64,000 nucleotides of DNA. It comes from Paenibacillus artemisiicola. GTDB lineage: Bacteria; Bacillota; Bacilli; Paenibacillales; Paenibacillaceae. The notes under the pieces were generated by a model. It was given only the letters and a program-made list of their open reading frames with translations. It was not told the DNA's origin and searched no databases. Of this stretch, positions 17,356 through 25,744 are shown one piece after another. The DNA is taken from contig NZ_JAGGDJ010000002.1 of assembly GCF_017652985.1 (NCBI RefSeq), positions 248,001 through 312,000 on the forward strand, given 5' to 3'. Every line of letters starts with the position of its first letter. Within the stretch, counting starts at the first letter, position 1. A program made the translations under genes and the position numbers.

Positions 17356-17973
17356 AAGAACAAACCTAACAAACCGCAGCGATCGCCGCTGGCTTTAGCG
17401 GTGCTCGCCCATTTAGCCGAAGAACCCATGCACCCTTACGGAATGCAGCAGCTGATCAAAGAAAGAGGAAAGGATGAGGTCATCAACGTCCGTCAGCGTA
17501 CCGGCATTTATCAAACCATCGACCGGCTGCTCAGAGAGGGGCTCATTTCCGTTCAAGGCACCTTAAGCGAAGGCGGGCGCCCCGACCGAACCATGTACGA
17601 ACTGACCGAGGCAGGAAGCGAGGCATCGAAGGAATGGCTGCGGGAGATGCTTGCGGTCCAATCGCGGGAATATCCGGATTTTCCCGCGGCCGTCTCGTTC
17701 CTCACGCTGCTGGCGCCCGATGACGTTCTGCGTCAATTCGAGAAAAGGGAAGCCGCGCTTCAAGAAACCGTCGAACGCATGGATGCGCAGCTTCTGCGGT
17801 ACAAGGAGACCGTTCCCCGGTTGTTCATGCTGGAGGCGGAATACGGCCGTGCCGTGGCGGGCGCCGAGCTGGAGTGGCTGCGCGCCGCGATCGATGACTT
17901 CCGCTCGGGCGAGCTGTCCTGGAATGAAGAATGGCTGCGCGATGTAGCGGAGCGGCTCCGCGGTTCGCAGTAA
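17353..17973 (+). CDS. PadR-family transcriptional regulator
   Basis: The 206-residue protein has an N-terminal winged helix (SPLALAVLAHLAEEPMHPYGMQQLI, QRTGIYQTIDRLLREGLI, GRPDRTMYELTEAG) and a C-terminal helical dimer domain, as in subfamily-1 PadR repressors. The start is uncertain. An in-frame ATG at 17332 would lie inside the promoter spacer. ATG 17353 coincides with the predicted transcript start, implying a leaderless or nearly leaderless mRNA; no ribosome site is seen for either. I prefer 17353. The downstream alpha/beta hydrolase is the likely co-regulated target. PadR proteins typically respond to phenolics or antibiotics; the ligand here is unknown. Confidence 0.88.
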   Translation: MKNKPNKPQRSPLALAVLAHLAEEPMHPYGMQQLIKERGKDEVINVRQRTGIYQTIDRLLREGLISVQGTLSEGGRPDRTMYELTEAGSEASKEWLREMLAVQSREYPDFPAAVSFLTLLAPDDVLRQFEKREAALQETVERMDAQLLRYKETVPRLFMLEAEYGRAVAGAELEWLRAAIDDFRSGELSWNEEWLRDVAERLRGSQ

Positions 17974-18037
17974 CATGGCCGGGAAATGATTAACGCGGTT
18001 CAATAAAAGGGCAACTTCTAAGGAGGCGTTTGGAAGG

Positions 18038-18943
18038 ATGAATGCAACCGTAATGCAATCCCCTGCGACGGCGATGGAACAGAAGACCTTTTCGCTCGGT
18101 ACTGTTTCATCCGGTGACGGCACGCCCATCGGTTATCGGCAATTCGGTCAGGGACCGGGCTTGGTGGTGATTCACGGGGCCAATTTGTCTTCGCAGCACT
18201 TCATGACGCTCGCGGAGCGGCTGGCCGACGCGTTCACGGTCTACGTGCCCGATCGCCGGGGACGCGGTCTCAGCGGACCCTTCGGCGAGCCGTACGGAAT
18301 CCGGAAGGAAGTCGAGGACGTGGAGGCGCTGCTTCAGCAAACGGGTGCCCGCTATGTCTTCGGGATCAGCTCGGGCGGTCTCATCGCCCTCGAAGCGGCG
18401 CTCGCCTTGCCGGCGATACGCAAAGTTGCCCTTTACGAACCCGCGCTGCTGATGGACGCGAAGCGGACGGAATGGTTGGCCCGTTACGACGAAGAGATGG
18501 CCCGGGGCAAGACGGCCGCCGCGCTCGTGACGTGCTTGAAAGGCCTCCAGCTCGGCGGTGCTGTGCTGAACGCCATCCCTCGGTGGCTGCTCGAGTCCAT
18601 GACGAATAAGATGATGGCGGCGGAGGACAAGAAGGCGAAGGCGGGCGACGTCACGATGCGCATGCTGGCTCCGACGCTGCACTATGACGGGCGGCTGCTG
18701 GCGGAAATGACCGGCAAGCTGGACCGGTTCAAGTCCTTGAGCACCGAAACGCTGCTGCTGGGGGGCAGCAAAGGCTTGCCGTACCTGAAGCCCGCGCTTC
18801 AGGCTTTGGAGCATGCGCTGCCCCGGGCCGCGCGGGTGGAAATGCCCGGACTCGATCACGGCGGGGCGTGCGACGTCAGCAATGCCAATCGAGGCGGAAA
18901 GCCGGAATTGGTGGCGCAGGAGCTAAGACGGTTCTTTGCCTGA
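18038..18943 (+). CDS. Alpha/beta hydrolase
   Basis: This 301-residue soluble hydrolase has the nucleophile elbow GISSGG (Ser111), the oxyanion-region VVIHGANLSS, DRRGRGLS after strand 4, and His274 in GLDHGG near the C-terminus. The acid residue is not certain by eye. It resembles the alpha/beta-fold esterases frequently paired with PadR or TetR regulators and probably acts on a small ester. AAGGAGG at 18020 and GGAAGG just before ATG 18038 give a clear start. It lies 64 bp after padR, likely in the same transcript, which ends at the terminator at 18976. Confidence 0.9.
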   Translation: MNATVMQSPATAMEQKTFSLGTVSSGDGTPIGYRQFGQGPGLVVIHGANLSSQHFMTLAERLADAFTVYVPDRRGRGLSGPFGEPYGIRKEVEDVEALLQQTGARYVFGISSGGLIALEAALALPAIRKVALYEPALLMDAKRTEWLARYDEEMARGKTAAALVTCLKGLQLGGAVLNAIPRWLLESMTNKMMAAEDKKAKAGDVTMRMLAPTLHYDGRLLAEMTGKLDRFKSLSTETLLLGGSKGLPYLKPALQALEHALPRAARVEMPGLDHGGACDVSNANRGGKPELVAQELRRFFA

Positions 18944-18975
18944 GCGGGCAGGTTTAAATCGACTGCAAGAAACGG

Positions 18976-19005
18976 AAGAGCCGCGCGCAGCGCGGCTCTT
19001 TTTGA
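18976..19005 (+). terminator. Rho-independent terminator
   Basis: AAGAGCCGCGC/GCGCGGCTCTT perfect 11-bp stem, GCA loop and TTTTT. It ends the PadR/hydrolase transcript. Confidence 0.92.
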
Positions 19006-19036
19006 TTTTATCGCTTGAGGAGGATCGCATGTTCGT

Positions 19037-19090
19037 ACATAATCGTAGTCAATTTGTATAGGATCCTATACAAATTGACTACGATTATGT
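19037..19090. repeat. Perfect 54-bp palindrome without spacer
   Basis: The 27-bp left arm (starting ACATAATCGTAGTCAATT) is repeated exactly as its reverse complement with no loop; the centre is GGATCC at 19061-19066. It is AT-rich in a GC-rich neighbourhood and has no T run, so it is not a standard terminator. Possible readings are a large operator, remains of a mobile element, or an artefact of inverted joining. Confidence 0.85.
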
Positions 19091-19156
19091 CGATCGCGGC
19101 CGTCTTTCGCGCGCAAGTGGAGTCTATCTTTTACCTGGTGGGGGAAGGGGAGCGCC

Positions 19157-19621
19157 ATGAACCATAAATCGAACAAAATATCCGTGCTTTACTTGCTATT
19201 CATGATGGCCATCGGAGGCGTCGGCGGGTTTGTGCTGACCAGCGATTCGATTCCGCGTTCCGACGCGGCAAAAGGGCCCGGCGAGTCTGCTATCATCCTG
19301 TTTCGCTATTCCAAGAGATCGCGCAGCGCGGTCTTTTTTTGTTGCGTCGGCATGCATGCGGGCCGGGATCCTAAGCCGGGGCGAACCGCCGCCTCGGCGG
19401 CAAGGCAGCCGCGCGCGCCGCGAGGTAATAGAACCCCCGCGATTGGAATAAATTTCATAGGAGACAAGGTCGGGCGGTTATCCGTCATCGAACGGAAGCG
19501 CGAAAGCGGGGGGAGATCGGAATGTGGAGCCGGGTGCTGCCGAGGAAGACGTATGTTCGGCTGTTTTTATACGCCTGCATGGCCGTTTGCGTCCTTACCC
19601 TGGCGTTCACGATGTACTTAA
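19157..19621 (+). CDS. Doubtful open frame with an N-terminal membrane segment
   Basis: A frame opens at ATG 19157 after AAGGGGAG and begins with a plausible membrane or signal segment (VLYLLFMMAIGGVGGFVL, about residues 10-27). It then runs without a stop through the terminator at 19316-19340 and into the 5' end of the AraC-type gene at 19522. The portion after about residue 50 has shadow-like composition. Either a short membrane peptide gene lost its stop, or the frame is accidental. No family is recognised. Confidence 0.2.
   Translation: MNHKSNKISVLYLLFMMAIGGVGGFVLTSDSIPRSDAAKGPGESAIILFRYSKRSRSAVFFCCVGMHAGRDPKPGRTAASAARQPRAPRGNRTPAIGINFIGDKVGRLSVIERKRESGGRSECGAGCCRGRRMFGCFYTPAWPFASLPWRSRCT
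19316..19340 (+). terminator. Rho-independent terminator
   Basis: AGATCGCG, CAG loop, CGCGGTCT (one G-U), then seven T. It insulates the sensor-regulator at 19522 from whatever is transcribed across 19037-19315. Apart from this, the palindrome and the doubtful frame, the 18944-19521 gap holds nothing recognised. Confidence 0.8.
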
Positions 19622-21804
19622 GCCGCTTGTTCGTGCAAAGCACGATGAACGAAATCGACGCGTCCAATCGGGACAAAATGCAGCAGGTCGTGCAAACGTC
19701 GGAATTCACGCTGCAAAAATTGCGCCAGTTCGCGCTTCGGGTGTATTCGGAAGAAAACATCGCGCTCTGGCTGAACATGACCCCGGACCGGTATTCGCCG
19801 TTGTCGTTGTACAAGGCGGCGGCCAGCGTGCGGGAATTCGTGAACAGCGAACCGTTTATCCAAAGCATCAGCTTGTTCAATTTCAAGATGAATCAAATCT
19901 ACGCCTCCTCGGATGCCGGTCTCTACACGGTGCAAGATTACTTCGACCCCGCGATGGTAGACGCGATCCAAAGCGAAGGGACGACGCCGTACCTGCAATT
20001 CTTCGACCATGCCGTTCAAGGCAAATCGTATCTCGCGCTTGTCGTGCCGGCAGCAGCCGGGCCGAACCGGAACTACAGCGGCTACGTATCGATCCTCTTC
20101 AGCAAGCCGCTGCTGAACGAGCATATGCTCCAAATTTCCGGGCGGGACCAGAACAAGCTGATCGTCGAGAACGCGGACCGTGCGTTCATTCTCGGCAATG
20201 CGGACGCGGAGCTGGCGTCGGCGCTGGCGAAGGCCGAGCGGCCCGCATCGGACGCGCCGAGCCGGAAATGGACCGGCGGCGGAGGCACCTGGTCGATCCA
20301 AACGGCGGAATTGCCGATCGAAGGCTGGAAGGCGTACCTGCTGTCGCCGATCTCGGCATGGCAGGCCAAAATCGATCGCATCCGGTTCGATATCATCGCC
20401 GCTTCCGTCGTCCTTGTCTTTGCGCTGCTGCTGTTTCTGTATTGGCAATCGTACCGCCGGCTGAAGCCGATCAGCGACTTGACGGCGCGGCTGCAATCCA
20501 AGCTCGGGCCCGAGGAGCCGACCGCGCAAGCGGGGAATGCCGGCAACGAGATCGCCTGGCTCGATTCCCGCTTCGATACGCTGGTCGGCCGCCTCGAGCA
20601 GCAGGACTTGTCCCTGAAGAGCAGCAAGGCGCTGATCAAGGACGATCTCTTGCGGCAATGGATCCTCGGCTCGAAAGCTTCCGGCCCGGCGGCGCACTAT
20701 ATCCGGCATCAGACCGGGATTCTTCGGGCGGGGACGTTCCGTATCGCGGTGATCCGTCTGGAATCGTACGGACGGTTCGCGGAAGACTACGATTTCGCGT
20801 CGCGCAAGCTGCTGCGTTACGCGCTCGGGAACCTGATGGCGGAGGTGCTGGCCAACCACGATTTCGCCGCGGAGACGGTCGATTTCGGCTCCGATCATAT
20901 CGTGGCGCTGATCGCCGCTTCCGCCGCGGACGAAGAGAGCCGCGTCCTTGAAGCGATGAAGGACGTGCGCGCTCAAATCAAGCGCTGGCTGAAGCTGGAT
21001 CTGCAGGCGGCGGTCGGGCCCGCGCTTGGCGAAGGAGCCAATCTTCAACCGGTCTACGACCGCGTCTACGAATTGACGCTGCTGGCTTTCCTGTGCGACG
21101 AAGACCGGGTATTCACCATGGACGATCTGGAGCGGTATCGGGCGGAGGAAGGCAGCGGCCCGGACGAACGGCTGCTGAAGCAAGCCATTCATGCCGTCCG
21201 CCTTCGGAACGCGGACGCGCTGGCGTCCGAGCTGGACAGCCTTACCCGGCATATGCACGGGCTCGGCTACGAAGAATGCAAGCTGCAGCTGACCCATATC
21301 ATTTATTCGATTATGAAGAGCTTCAAGAACGCGGGTACGCTGCAAGGCATGAAGAGCATCCATGCGTTCCTGGGGCGATTCTCCACGATCGGCGAAGTGA
21401 AGGCCTGGCTGCTGCAGGAGCTGCTGCAAATGATGGATCGGGAGCGACCGCGCAGCGGCTCGGCGCGGAAGGAAGAATTCGTCTCCGAAATGGTCGAATT
21501 CGTGCGCAATCACCTGCACAATCCCATGCTGTCGGTCGACGATATCGCCGAGCATGTCAACCTGTCCGTCAACTATGTCCGGCAAATCTTCAAAGAACGC
21601 TATGCGCTGTCCTTGTCCGACTATATTACGGACCAGCGGATCAAATATGCGATTCACCTGCTTACGACGACCGATTGGACGGTAGCGGATATTACGGAGC
21701 AATCCGGTTTTCAAACGAAAAGCACCTTTTTCTCGCTGTTCAAGCGGGCCACCGGCATGACGCCGGGTCAATACCGACAGGAGCAAGCGAAGCCGGAGCG
21801 TTGA
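19522..21804 (+). CDS. Membrane sensor with AraC DNA-binding domain, cluster I regulator
   Basis: The 760-residue one-component regulator has TM1 at about residues 10-33, an extracytoplasmic sensor (about 34-284) and TM2 at about 286-308. A HAMP-like/linker region follows (RLKPISDLTARLQSKL), then a long cytoplasmic middle part. The AraC double helix-turn-helix lies at about 655-760 (VDDIAEHVNLSVNYVRQIFKERYALSLSDYI, then TVADITEQSGFQTKSTFFSLFKRATGMTPGQYR). This layout matches YtdP-like regulators that sense oligosaccharides outside and activate an adjacent ABC importer. The neighbouring binding protein, permeases and hydrolase fit that. The ATG 19522 site is GGGGGGAGATCGGA. A paralogue opens cluster II at 52470. 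Confidence 0.9.
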   Translation: MWSRVLPRKTYVRLFLYACMAVCVLTLAFTMYLSRLFVQSTMNEIDASNRDKMQQVVQTSEFTLQKLRQFALRVYSEENIALWLNMTPDRYSPLSLYKAAASVREFVNSEPFIQSISLFNFKMNQIYASSDAGLYTVQDYFDPAMVDAIQSEGTTPYLQFFDHAVQGKSYLALVVPAAAGPNRNYSGYVSILFSKPLLNEHMLQISGRDQNKLIVENADRAFILGNADAELASALAKAERPASDAPSRKWTGGGGTWSIQTAELPIEGWKAYLLSPISAWQAKIDRIRFDIIAASVVLVFALLLFLYWQSYRRLKPISDLTARLQSKLGPEEPTAQAGNAGNEIAWLDSRFDTLVGRLEQQDLSLKSSKALIKDDLLRQWILGSKASGPAAHYIRHQTGILRAGTFRIAVIRLESYGRFAEDYDFASRKLLRYALGNLMAEVLANHDFAAETVDFGSDHIVALIAASAADEESRVLEAMKDVRAQIKRWLKLDLQAAVGPALGEGANLQPVYDRVYELTLLAFLCDEDRVFTMDDLERYRAEEGSGPDERLLKQAIHAVRLRNADALASELDSLTRHMHGLGYEECKLQLTHIIYSIMKSFKNAGTLQGMKSIHAFLGRFSTIGEVKAWLLQELLQMMDRERPRSGSARKEEFVSEMVEFVRNHLHNPMLSVDDIAEHVNLSVNYVRQIFKERYALSLSDYITDQRIKYAIHLLTTTDWTVADITEQSGFQTKSTFFSLFKRATGMTPGQYRQEQAKPER

Positions 21805-22019
21805 CCGGTCCAAGCATAGCGCGGACGTACCCGGCTCATTCCCACAATCGCTACGGTCTTCTTCCTCAAGATCCGAACCGTTCGATGAATACCGTACTGT
21901 ACCGAATGCCCGGGAGCCGGGTATGATCGAACACACGAGCCGGACCGGCGGACCCGCGAAGCTTCGCCTTCCGCATGCCGCAACCGCCGTCCGGCGAATC
22001 GATGGGGAGGGGCTAGGCT

Positions 22020-23579
22020 ATGAGATTCGGTAGAAAAGGATTCGTGCTGGCATCGTGCGTGCTCGCGGCGGCGTTGACCGCCTGCAGCAACAACGGCAAC
22101 GGCAACGGCAACGGGAACGGGAACGGCAACGGCAACGGCGGGACGACGCCGCCCGCCGAAAGCGGCCAAACGCCGGATTCCGGAGAGGGAACCGCCGTGA
22201 AAGCGGTGACGCTCAAAATCATGTTTCCCGGAGATCCGCCGGCGAACTGGGACGAAGTCAAGACGGAGATGGAGAACCGGATGGCCGGCTCGCTGAACGT
22301 GAAGCTGAACGTCGTGTTCATCCCGTGGTCCGACGTCCGCCAGAAGCGCCAAGTCTCGCTGTCCTCGGCGGAGGACTACGATCTGATCTGGGACAACAGC
22401 CCCGTGCAAAATATCGCCGCCGGGCTTTACGAGCCGTTGGACGCGCTGATCGATCAGTACGGGCCCGACATCAAGGCCGTCCGCTCGGCCGAGCAGATGG
22501 ACGCGAACAAGGTGAACGGGAAGCTGTACGCGGTGCCGCTTGAGGTGAATTTCATCCGTCCGTGGACGTTCGTCATCCGCAAGGATATTCGGGAGAAGCT
22601 CGGCGTCGGACCGATCACCAAATACGACGAGCTGATCGACTTCATGTACAAGGTGAAGGAGAAGGAGCCGGGCTTGACGCCCTATATTCCGAACGGCACC
22701 GAGCATATCGGCTTGAAGCTGGCCGGGATGCTCGACCCGACGGCCAATCTGGCGTCCGTGCTCAGTTACCCCGGCTTGTACACGAAAGGGAACGACGGCA
22801 AAGTGTATAACATTTTCGACGACATGGACCCGCTGATCATGAGCACGTTCGAGCAGAATTACAAGCTGTACCAGGACGGCATTCTGGCGAAGGACGATCT
22901 TACGCTGCGCAATTCGGAGTTCCCGAAAGGCAAGGCGGCGGTATCCACCTTCAATGATTTCGGGGTCAACCTCAGCACCCGCACCACGCTCGAAAAATCG
23001 GTTCCGGGCGCGACCGCGGAGGCGTTCACGCTGTACAGCCCGGATATGAAGCTGAATTCGACCTACAAGGCGGGCAATTTCATCGCGGTTCCGGTCGTCA
23101 GCAAAAACAAGGAGCGCGCCGTTCAGTTTCTCAACTGGCTGAACCAGAAGGACAATTACGATTTGCTGGCCTATGGGATCAAAGGGAAAAACTGGGAAGA
23201 GGCGGGCGAAGGGCTGTATAAGCCGATCCAGGCGAATCCGTATGCGGGCATCCCGTTCGCGTGGGGCTGGAACCCGAAGCTAGACCGGATCGACGCCAGC
23301 TTTCCCGAGGACGTGATCGCGCTGAACAAGTGGCAGCGGGATCCGAGCTATTTTACGCCGGATATTCTGGCGGGCTTCACGTTCGATCCGAGCCCGGTCG
23401 CGAACGAGGCGGCGCAGCTCGCGAACGCGGGCAGCGAGTTCTACGATCCGATCGTGATGGGCGTGACGGAACCGAACGAAGGGCTCGCGAAGTTTAAAAA
23501 GGCGGCGTACGGCGACGTGAAAAAGGTGCAGGCGGAGGTCCAGAAGCAGCTGGACGCTTATCTGGCAGCCAAGAAGTAA
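22020..23579 (+). CDS. LipO-type solute-binding lipoprotein (DUF3502-like C-terminus), cluster I
   Basis: The 519-residue ABC binding lipoprotein has the signal VLAAALTAC with lipid Cys22. An Asn-Gly repeat linker (about residues 23-40) precedes a family 1 binding fold (VTLKIMFPGDPPANWDEVKTEMENRM; SVLSYPGLYTKGNDGKVY). Its C-terminal region, FDPSPVANEAAQLANAGSEF...AKFKKAAYGDVKKVQAEVQKQLDAYL, matches the DUF3502 tail of LipO-like proteins. It should capture an oligosaccharide for the permeases at 23846 and 24786. GGGGAGGGG lies before ATG 22020. A terminator-like hairpin right after the gene may raise its expression relative to the permeases. Confidence 0.93.
   Translation: MRFGRKGFVLASCVLAAALTACSNNGNGNGNGNGNGNGNGGTTPPAESGQTPDSGEGTAVKAVTLKIMFPGDPPANWDEVKTEMENRMAGSLNVKLNVVFIPWSDVRQKRQVSLSSAEDYDLIWDNSPVQNIAAGLYEPLDALIDQYGPDIKAVRSAEQMDANKVNGKLYAVPLEVNFIRPWTFVIRKDIREKLGVGPITKYDELIDFMYKVKEKEPGLTPYIPNGTEHIGLKLAGMLDPTANLASVLSYPGLYTKGNDGKVYNIFDDMDPLIMSTFEQNYKLYQDGILAKDDLTLRNSEFPKGKAAVSTFNDFGVNLSTRTTLEKSVPGATAEAFTLYSPDMKLNSTYKAGNFIAVPVVSKNKERAVQFLNWLNQKDNYDLLAYGIKGKNWEEAGEGLYKPIQANPYAGIPFAWGWNPKLDRIDASFPEDVIALNKWQRDPSYFTPDILAGFTFDPSPVANEAAQLANAGSEFYDPIVMGVTEPNEGLAKFKKAAYGDVKKVQAEVQKQLDAYLAAKK
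22088..22140 (+). repeat. GGCAAC hexanucleotide microsatellite coding for (Asn-Gly)n
   Basis: About eight tandem copies of GG(C/G)AAC encode the flexible NGNGNG linker after the lipid-bearing Cys. Copy number may vary by slippage without shifting frame. Confidence 0.85.
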
Positions 23580-23608
23580 GCGGCCGCGGGCCGCCCGAAG
23601 GAAAGGTC

Positions 23609-23672
23609 AGTCTCGGCCTGCGCGTCCGTTCGTTCCCTGCGGGAACCGCGGACCGCGGGCCGAGACTTTTTT
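23609..23672 (+). terminator. Terminator-like hairpin inside the cluster I operon
   Basis: AGTCTCGGCC (23609-23618) pairs with GGCCGAGACT (23658-23667), with further GC pairing inside, and is followed by six T. It stands between the binding-protein gene and the permeases. It may end most transcripts after the binding protein, or the permeases may have their own promoter in 23673-23830, where none is obvious. Confidence 0.75.
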
Positions 23673-23845
23673 GGCCGGCGAACGGCCGGACATCGCCGCG
23701 GTAAAATCCGTACGGCCGCCAGCGATAACATTCCTACCGCCGGCGAGTATGGCCGTTCATACTCATCGTTACTTTCAGGACTGTCCCCGCGCGCGGTTGT
23801 CGCTTACGATGCAGGCAGAGCCATCGCGAAAGGAGGGAACCGATC

Positions 23846-24763
23846 ATGGGAGTATGGCGCGAGCTCCGCAAGAACAAATGGCTTTACGCCATGGCGCTCC
23901 CCGTCGTCATCTACGTGTTCACGTTTTCCTACGTGCCGATGTCGGCCCATCTGCTGGCGTTCAAGCAGTTCATTCCCATTAAAGGGTTGTGGGGCAGCGA
24001 GTGGGTCGGACTCGATAATCTCCGGTTCTTTTTCACCGGCCCCGACTGGCTGGGCGTGACGGTGAACACGATCTATCTGAACCTGCTGTTCATGGCGGCC
24101 GGCACCGCGTGTTCCTTATGCATCGCGCTGCTGCTGAACGAAATCCGGCATGCGTACTTCAAGAAGGTGACGCAATCTCTGGTCATCCTGCCGCATTTCA
24201 TCTCCATCGTGGTCGTGAACCTGATGGTCCTGAACTTCTTCAACGGCCAAGACGGCATGATCAATCGGATGTTCGGCCAGTTCGGCGCCGATCCGGTGTA
24301 TTGGTTCCAGACGCCGGCCGTCTGGCCGGGTCTGCTGACGCTCATCTTCGTCTGGAAAGGCGCGGGATGGGGCTCGATCATCTACTTGGCCACCTTGACC
24401 GGCTTCTCGGAGGAATACTACGAGAGCGCGCGAATCGACGGCGCCAATCGCTTGCGGCAGCTCTGGCACATTACGCTTCCCCTGCTGCGGCCGACCATCA
24501 TCGTGCTTACGCTGCTGGGGCTGGGACGCATCTTTTACGGCGATTTCGGCTTGATCTACGGCATTATCGGCGACAACTCGCTGCTCTTCGATTCGACGGA
24601 CGTCATCGATACGTATACGTACCGTTCGCTCCGGTCGACGAATATGAACAGCTACAGCAATGCCGCCGCGGTCGCGCTGTTTCAATCCGTCATGGGCTTG
24701 CTGACGATTCTCTTCTTCAATTGGGTCGTCCGCAGGGTCGACAACGATTCGAAGCTGTTTTAG
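23846..24763 (+). CDS. ABC sugar permease, LplB type, cluster I
   Basis: The 305-residue CUT1 family permease has about six membrane segments. The N-terminal YAMALPVVIYVFTFSYVPMSAHLLAFKQF is typical of LplB/YteP proteins. The EAA loop, EYYESARIDGANRLRQLWHITLP, contacts the shared ATPase. GGAGGGAACCGATC precedes ATG 23846. It pairs with the second permease 23 bp downstream. No ATP-binding subunit is encoded in the cluster, so an unlinked MsmX/UgpC-like ATPase is expected; this is known for the family and inferred here. Confidence 0.95.
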   Translation: MGVWRELRKNKWLYAMALPVVIYVFTFSYVPMSAHLLAFKQFIPIKGLWGSEWVGLDNLRFFFTGPDWLGVTVNTIYLNLLFMAAGTACSLCIALLLNEIRHAYFKKVTQSLVILPHFISIVVVNLMVLNFFNGQDGMINRMFGQFGADPVYWFQTPAVWPGLLTLIFVWKGAGWGSIIYLATLTGFSEEYYESARIDGANRLRQLWHITLPLLRPTIIVLTLLGLGRIFYGDFGLIYGIIGDNSLLFDSTDVIDTYTYRSLRSTNMNSYSNAAAVALFQSVMGLLTILFFNWVVRRVDNDSKLF

Positions 24764-24785
24764 TTCCGGATAAGGAGGCATGCCC

Positions 24786-25679
24786 ATGAGGGGGAATCGA
24801 TCGCGGCCGGCGAAGCCGCGCGATGCGTCCCAGCTTGCCGTGTCGGCGGTCGCGTACGCGTTCATCGGGGCGTTCGCCTTGCTCTGCTTCATTCCGTTCT
24901 GGCTGGTCTATATCGGCTCGTTCACGGCGGAAAGCCAAATCGTGCAAGGGTTCCGCATGCTCCCGACGGCTTTCTCGCTCGATGCCTATCGGTTCCTGTT
25001 CGAGGGGAGCCAGGTCTATCGCAGCGGCTTCGTCTCCGTATTCATTACGGTTGCCGGTACGGCGGCCGCGGTGCTCATGACGGCGATGTTCGCTTACGTA
25101 GCCGCGCATCCGAAGGTCAAATACCGTTATGCGCTGTCCTTCTACATCTATTTCACGATGCTGTTCCCGCCGGGCCTGGTCGGCTATTATTTGCTGATCT
25201 CCAACTGGCTCGGCCTGCGGGATTCGCTGCTCGCCTTGCTGCTGCCGCTGTTGTTCTCCGCCTTCAATGCGTTTCTCATGACGTCGTATTTCCGCACGCT
25301 GCCGTTTGAGCTGAACGAGGCGGCGACGGTGGACGGGGCGCACGAGCTGTACGTTTTTTTCCGGATTATTTGGCCGGTGTCCATGCCCGTGATCGCGACG
25401 ATCGCGTTGTTCTACGCGCTGTCGTATTGGAACGACTGGTTCAACGCGCTGATGTTCATCGATGATTCGCATCGTCATCCGCTCCAGATGATGCTGCGCA
25501 GAATCATATCCAATTCGCAAAACCTGGATTATTTGAACACGAGCGCGAACATTCCCGTCTCCGCAACGGGGGTACAGCTGTCGACGGTCGTCGTCACGAT
25601 CGGGCCGATGATCTTTTTGTACCCGTGGCTGCAGCGGTATTTCATAAAAGGAATGACGATCGGAGCGGTTAAAGGGTAG
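24786..25679 (+). CDS. ABC sugar permease, LplC/MalG type, cluster I
   Basis: The 297-residue inner-membrane permease is the partner of the 23846 product. Six membrane segments and the EAA loop (LNEAATVDGAHELYVFFRIIWP) identify it as a CUT1 second permease; the C-terminus FIKGMTIGAVKG is typical of LplC. AAGGAGG at 24772-24778 fits ATG 24786 (7-nt gap) better than ATG 24780 (1-nt gap), so the shorter start is used. The hydrolase gene begins 65 bp further on, suggesting one transcript. Confidence 0.95.
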   Translation: MRGNRSRPAKPRDASQLAVSAVAYAFIGAFALLCFIPFWLVYIGSFTAESQIVQGFRMLPTAFSLDAYRFLFEGSQVYRSGFVSVFITVAGTAAAVLMTAMFAYVAAHPKVKYRYALSFYIYFTMLFPPGLVGYYLLISNWLGLRDSLLALLLPLLFSAFNAFLMTSYFRTLPFELNEAATVDGAHELYVFFRIIWPVSMPVIATIALFYALSYWNDWFNALMFIDDSHRHPLQMMLRRIISNSQNLDYLNTSANIPVSATGVQLSTVVVTIGPMIFLYPWLQRYFIKGMTIGAVKG

Positions 25680-25744
25680 GCAAGCGAAAGAAGGTTCATT
25701 CGTTGATCTTGTTTGGTCTCGGACCATGAGAGGGGGAGTCCGCG

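Noticed and set aside
19618-21936. 772-residue antisense open frame opposite the cluster I regulator
   Set aside because: No recognisable motif and typical shadow composition; the plus-strand sensor/AraC reading is unambiguous.
22088-22140. GGCAAC repeats considered as a CRISPR-like or regulatory array
   Set aside because: The unit is 6 bp, in frame, and encodes an Asn-Gly linker after a lipobox; no spacers exist.
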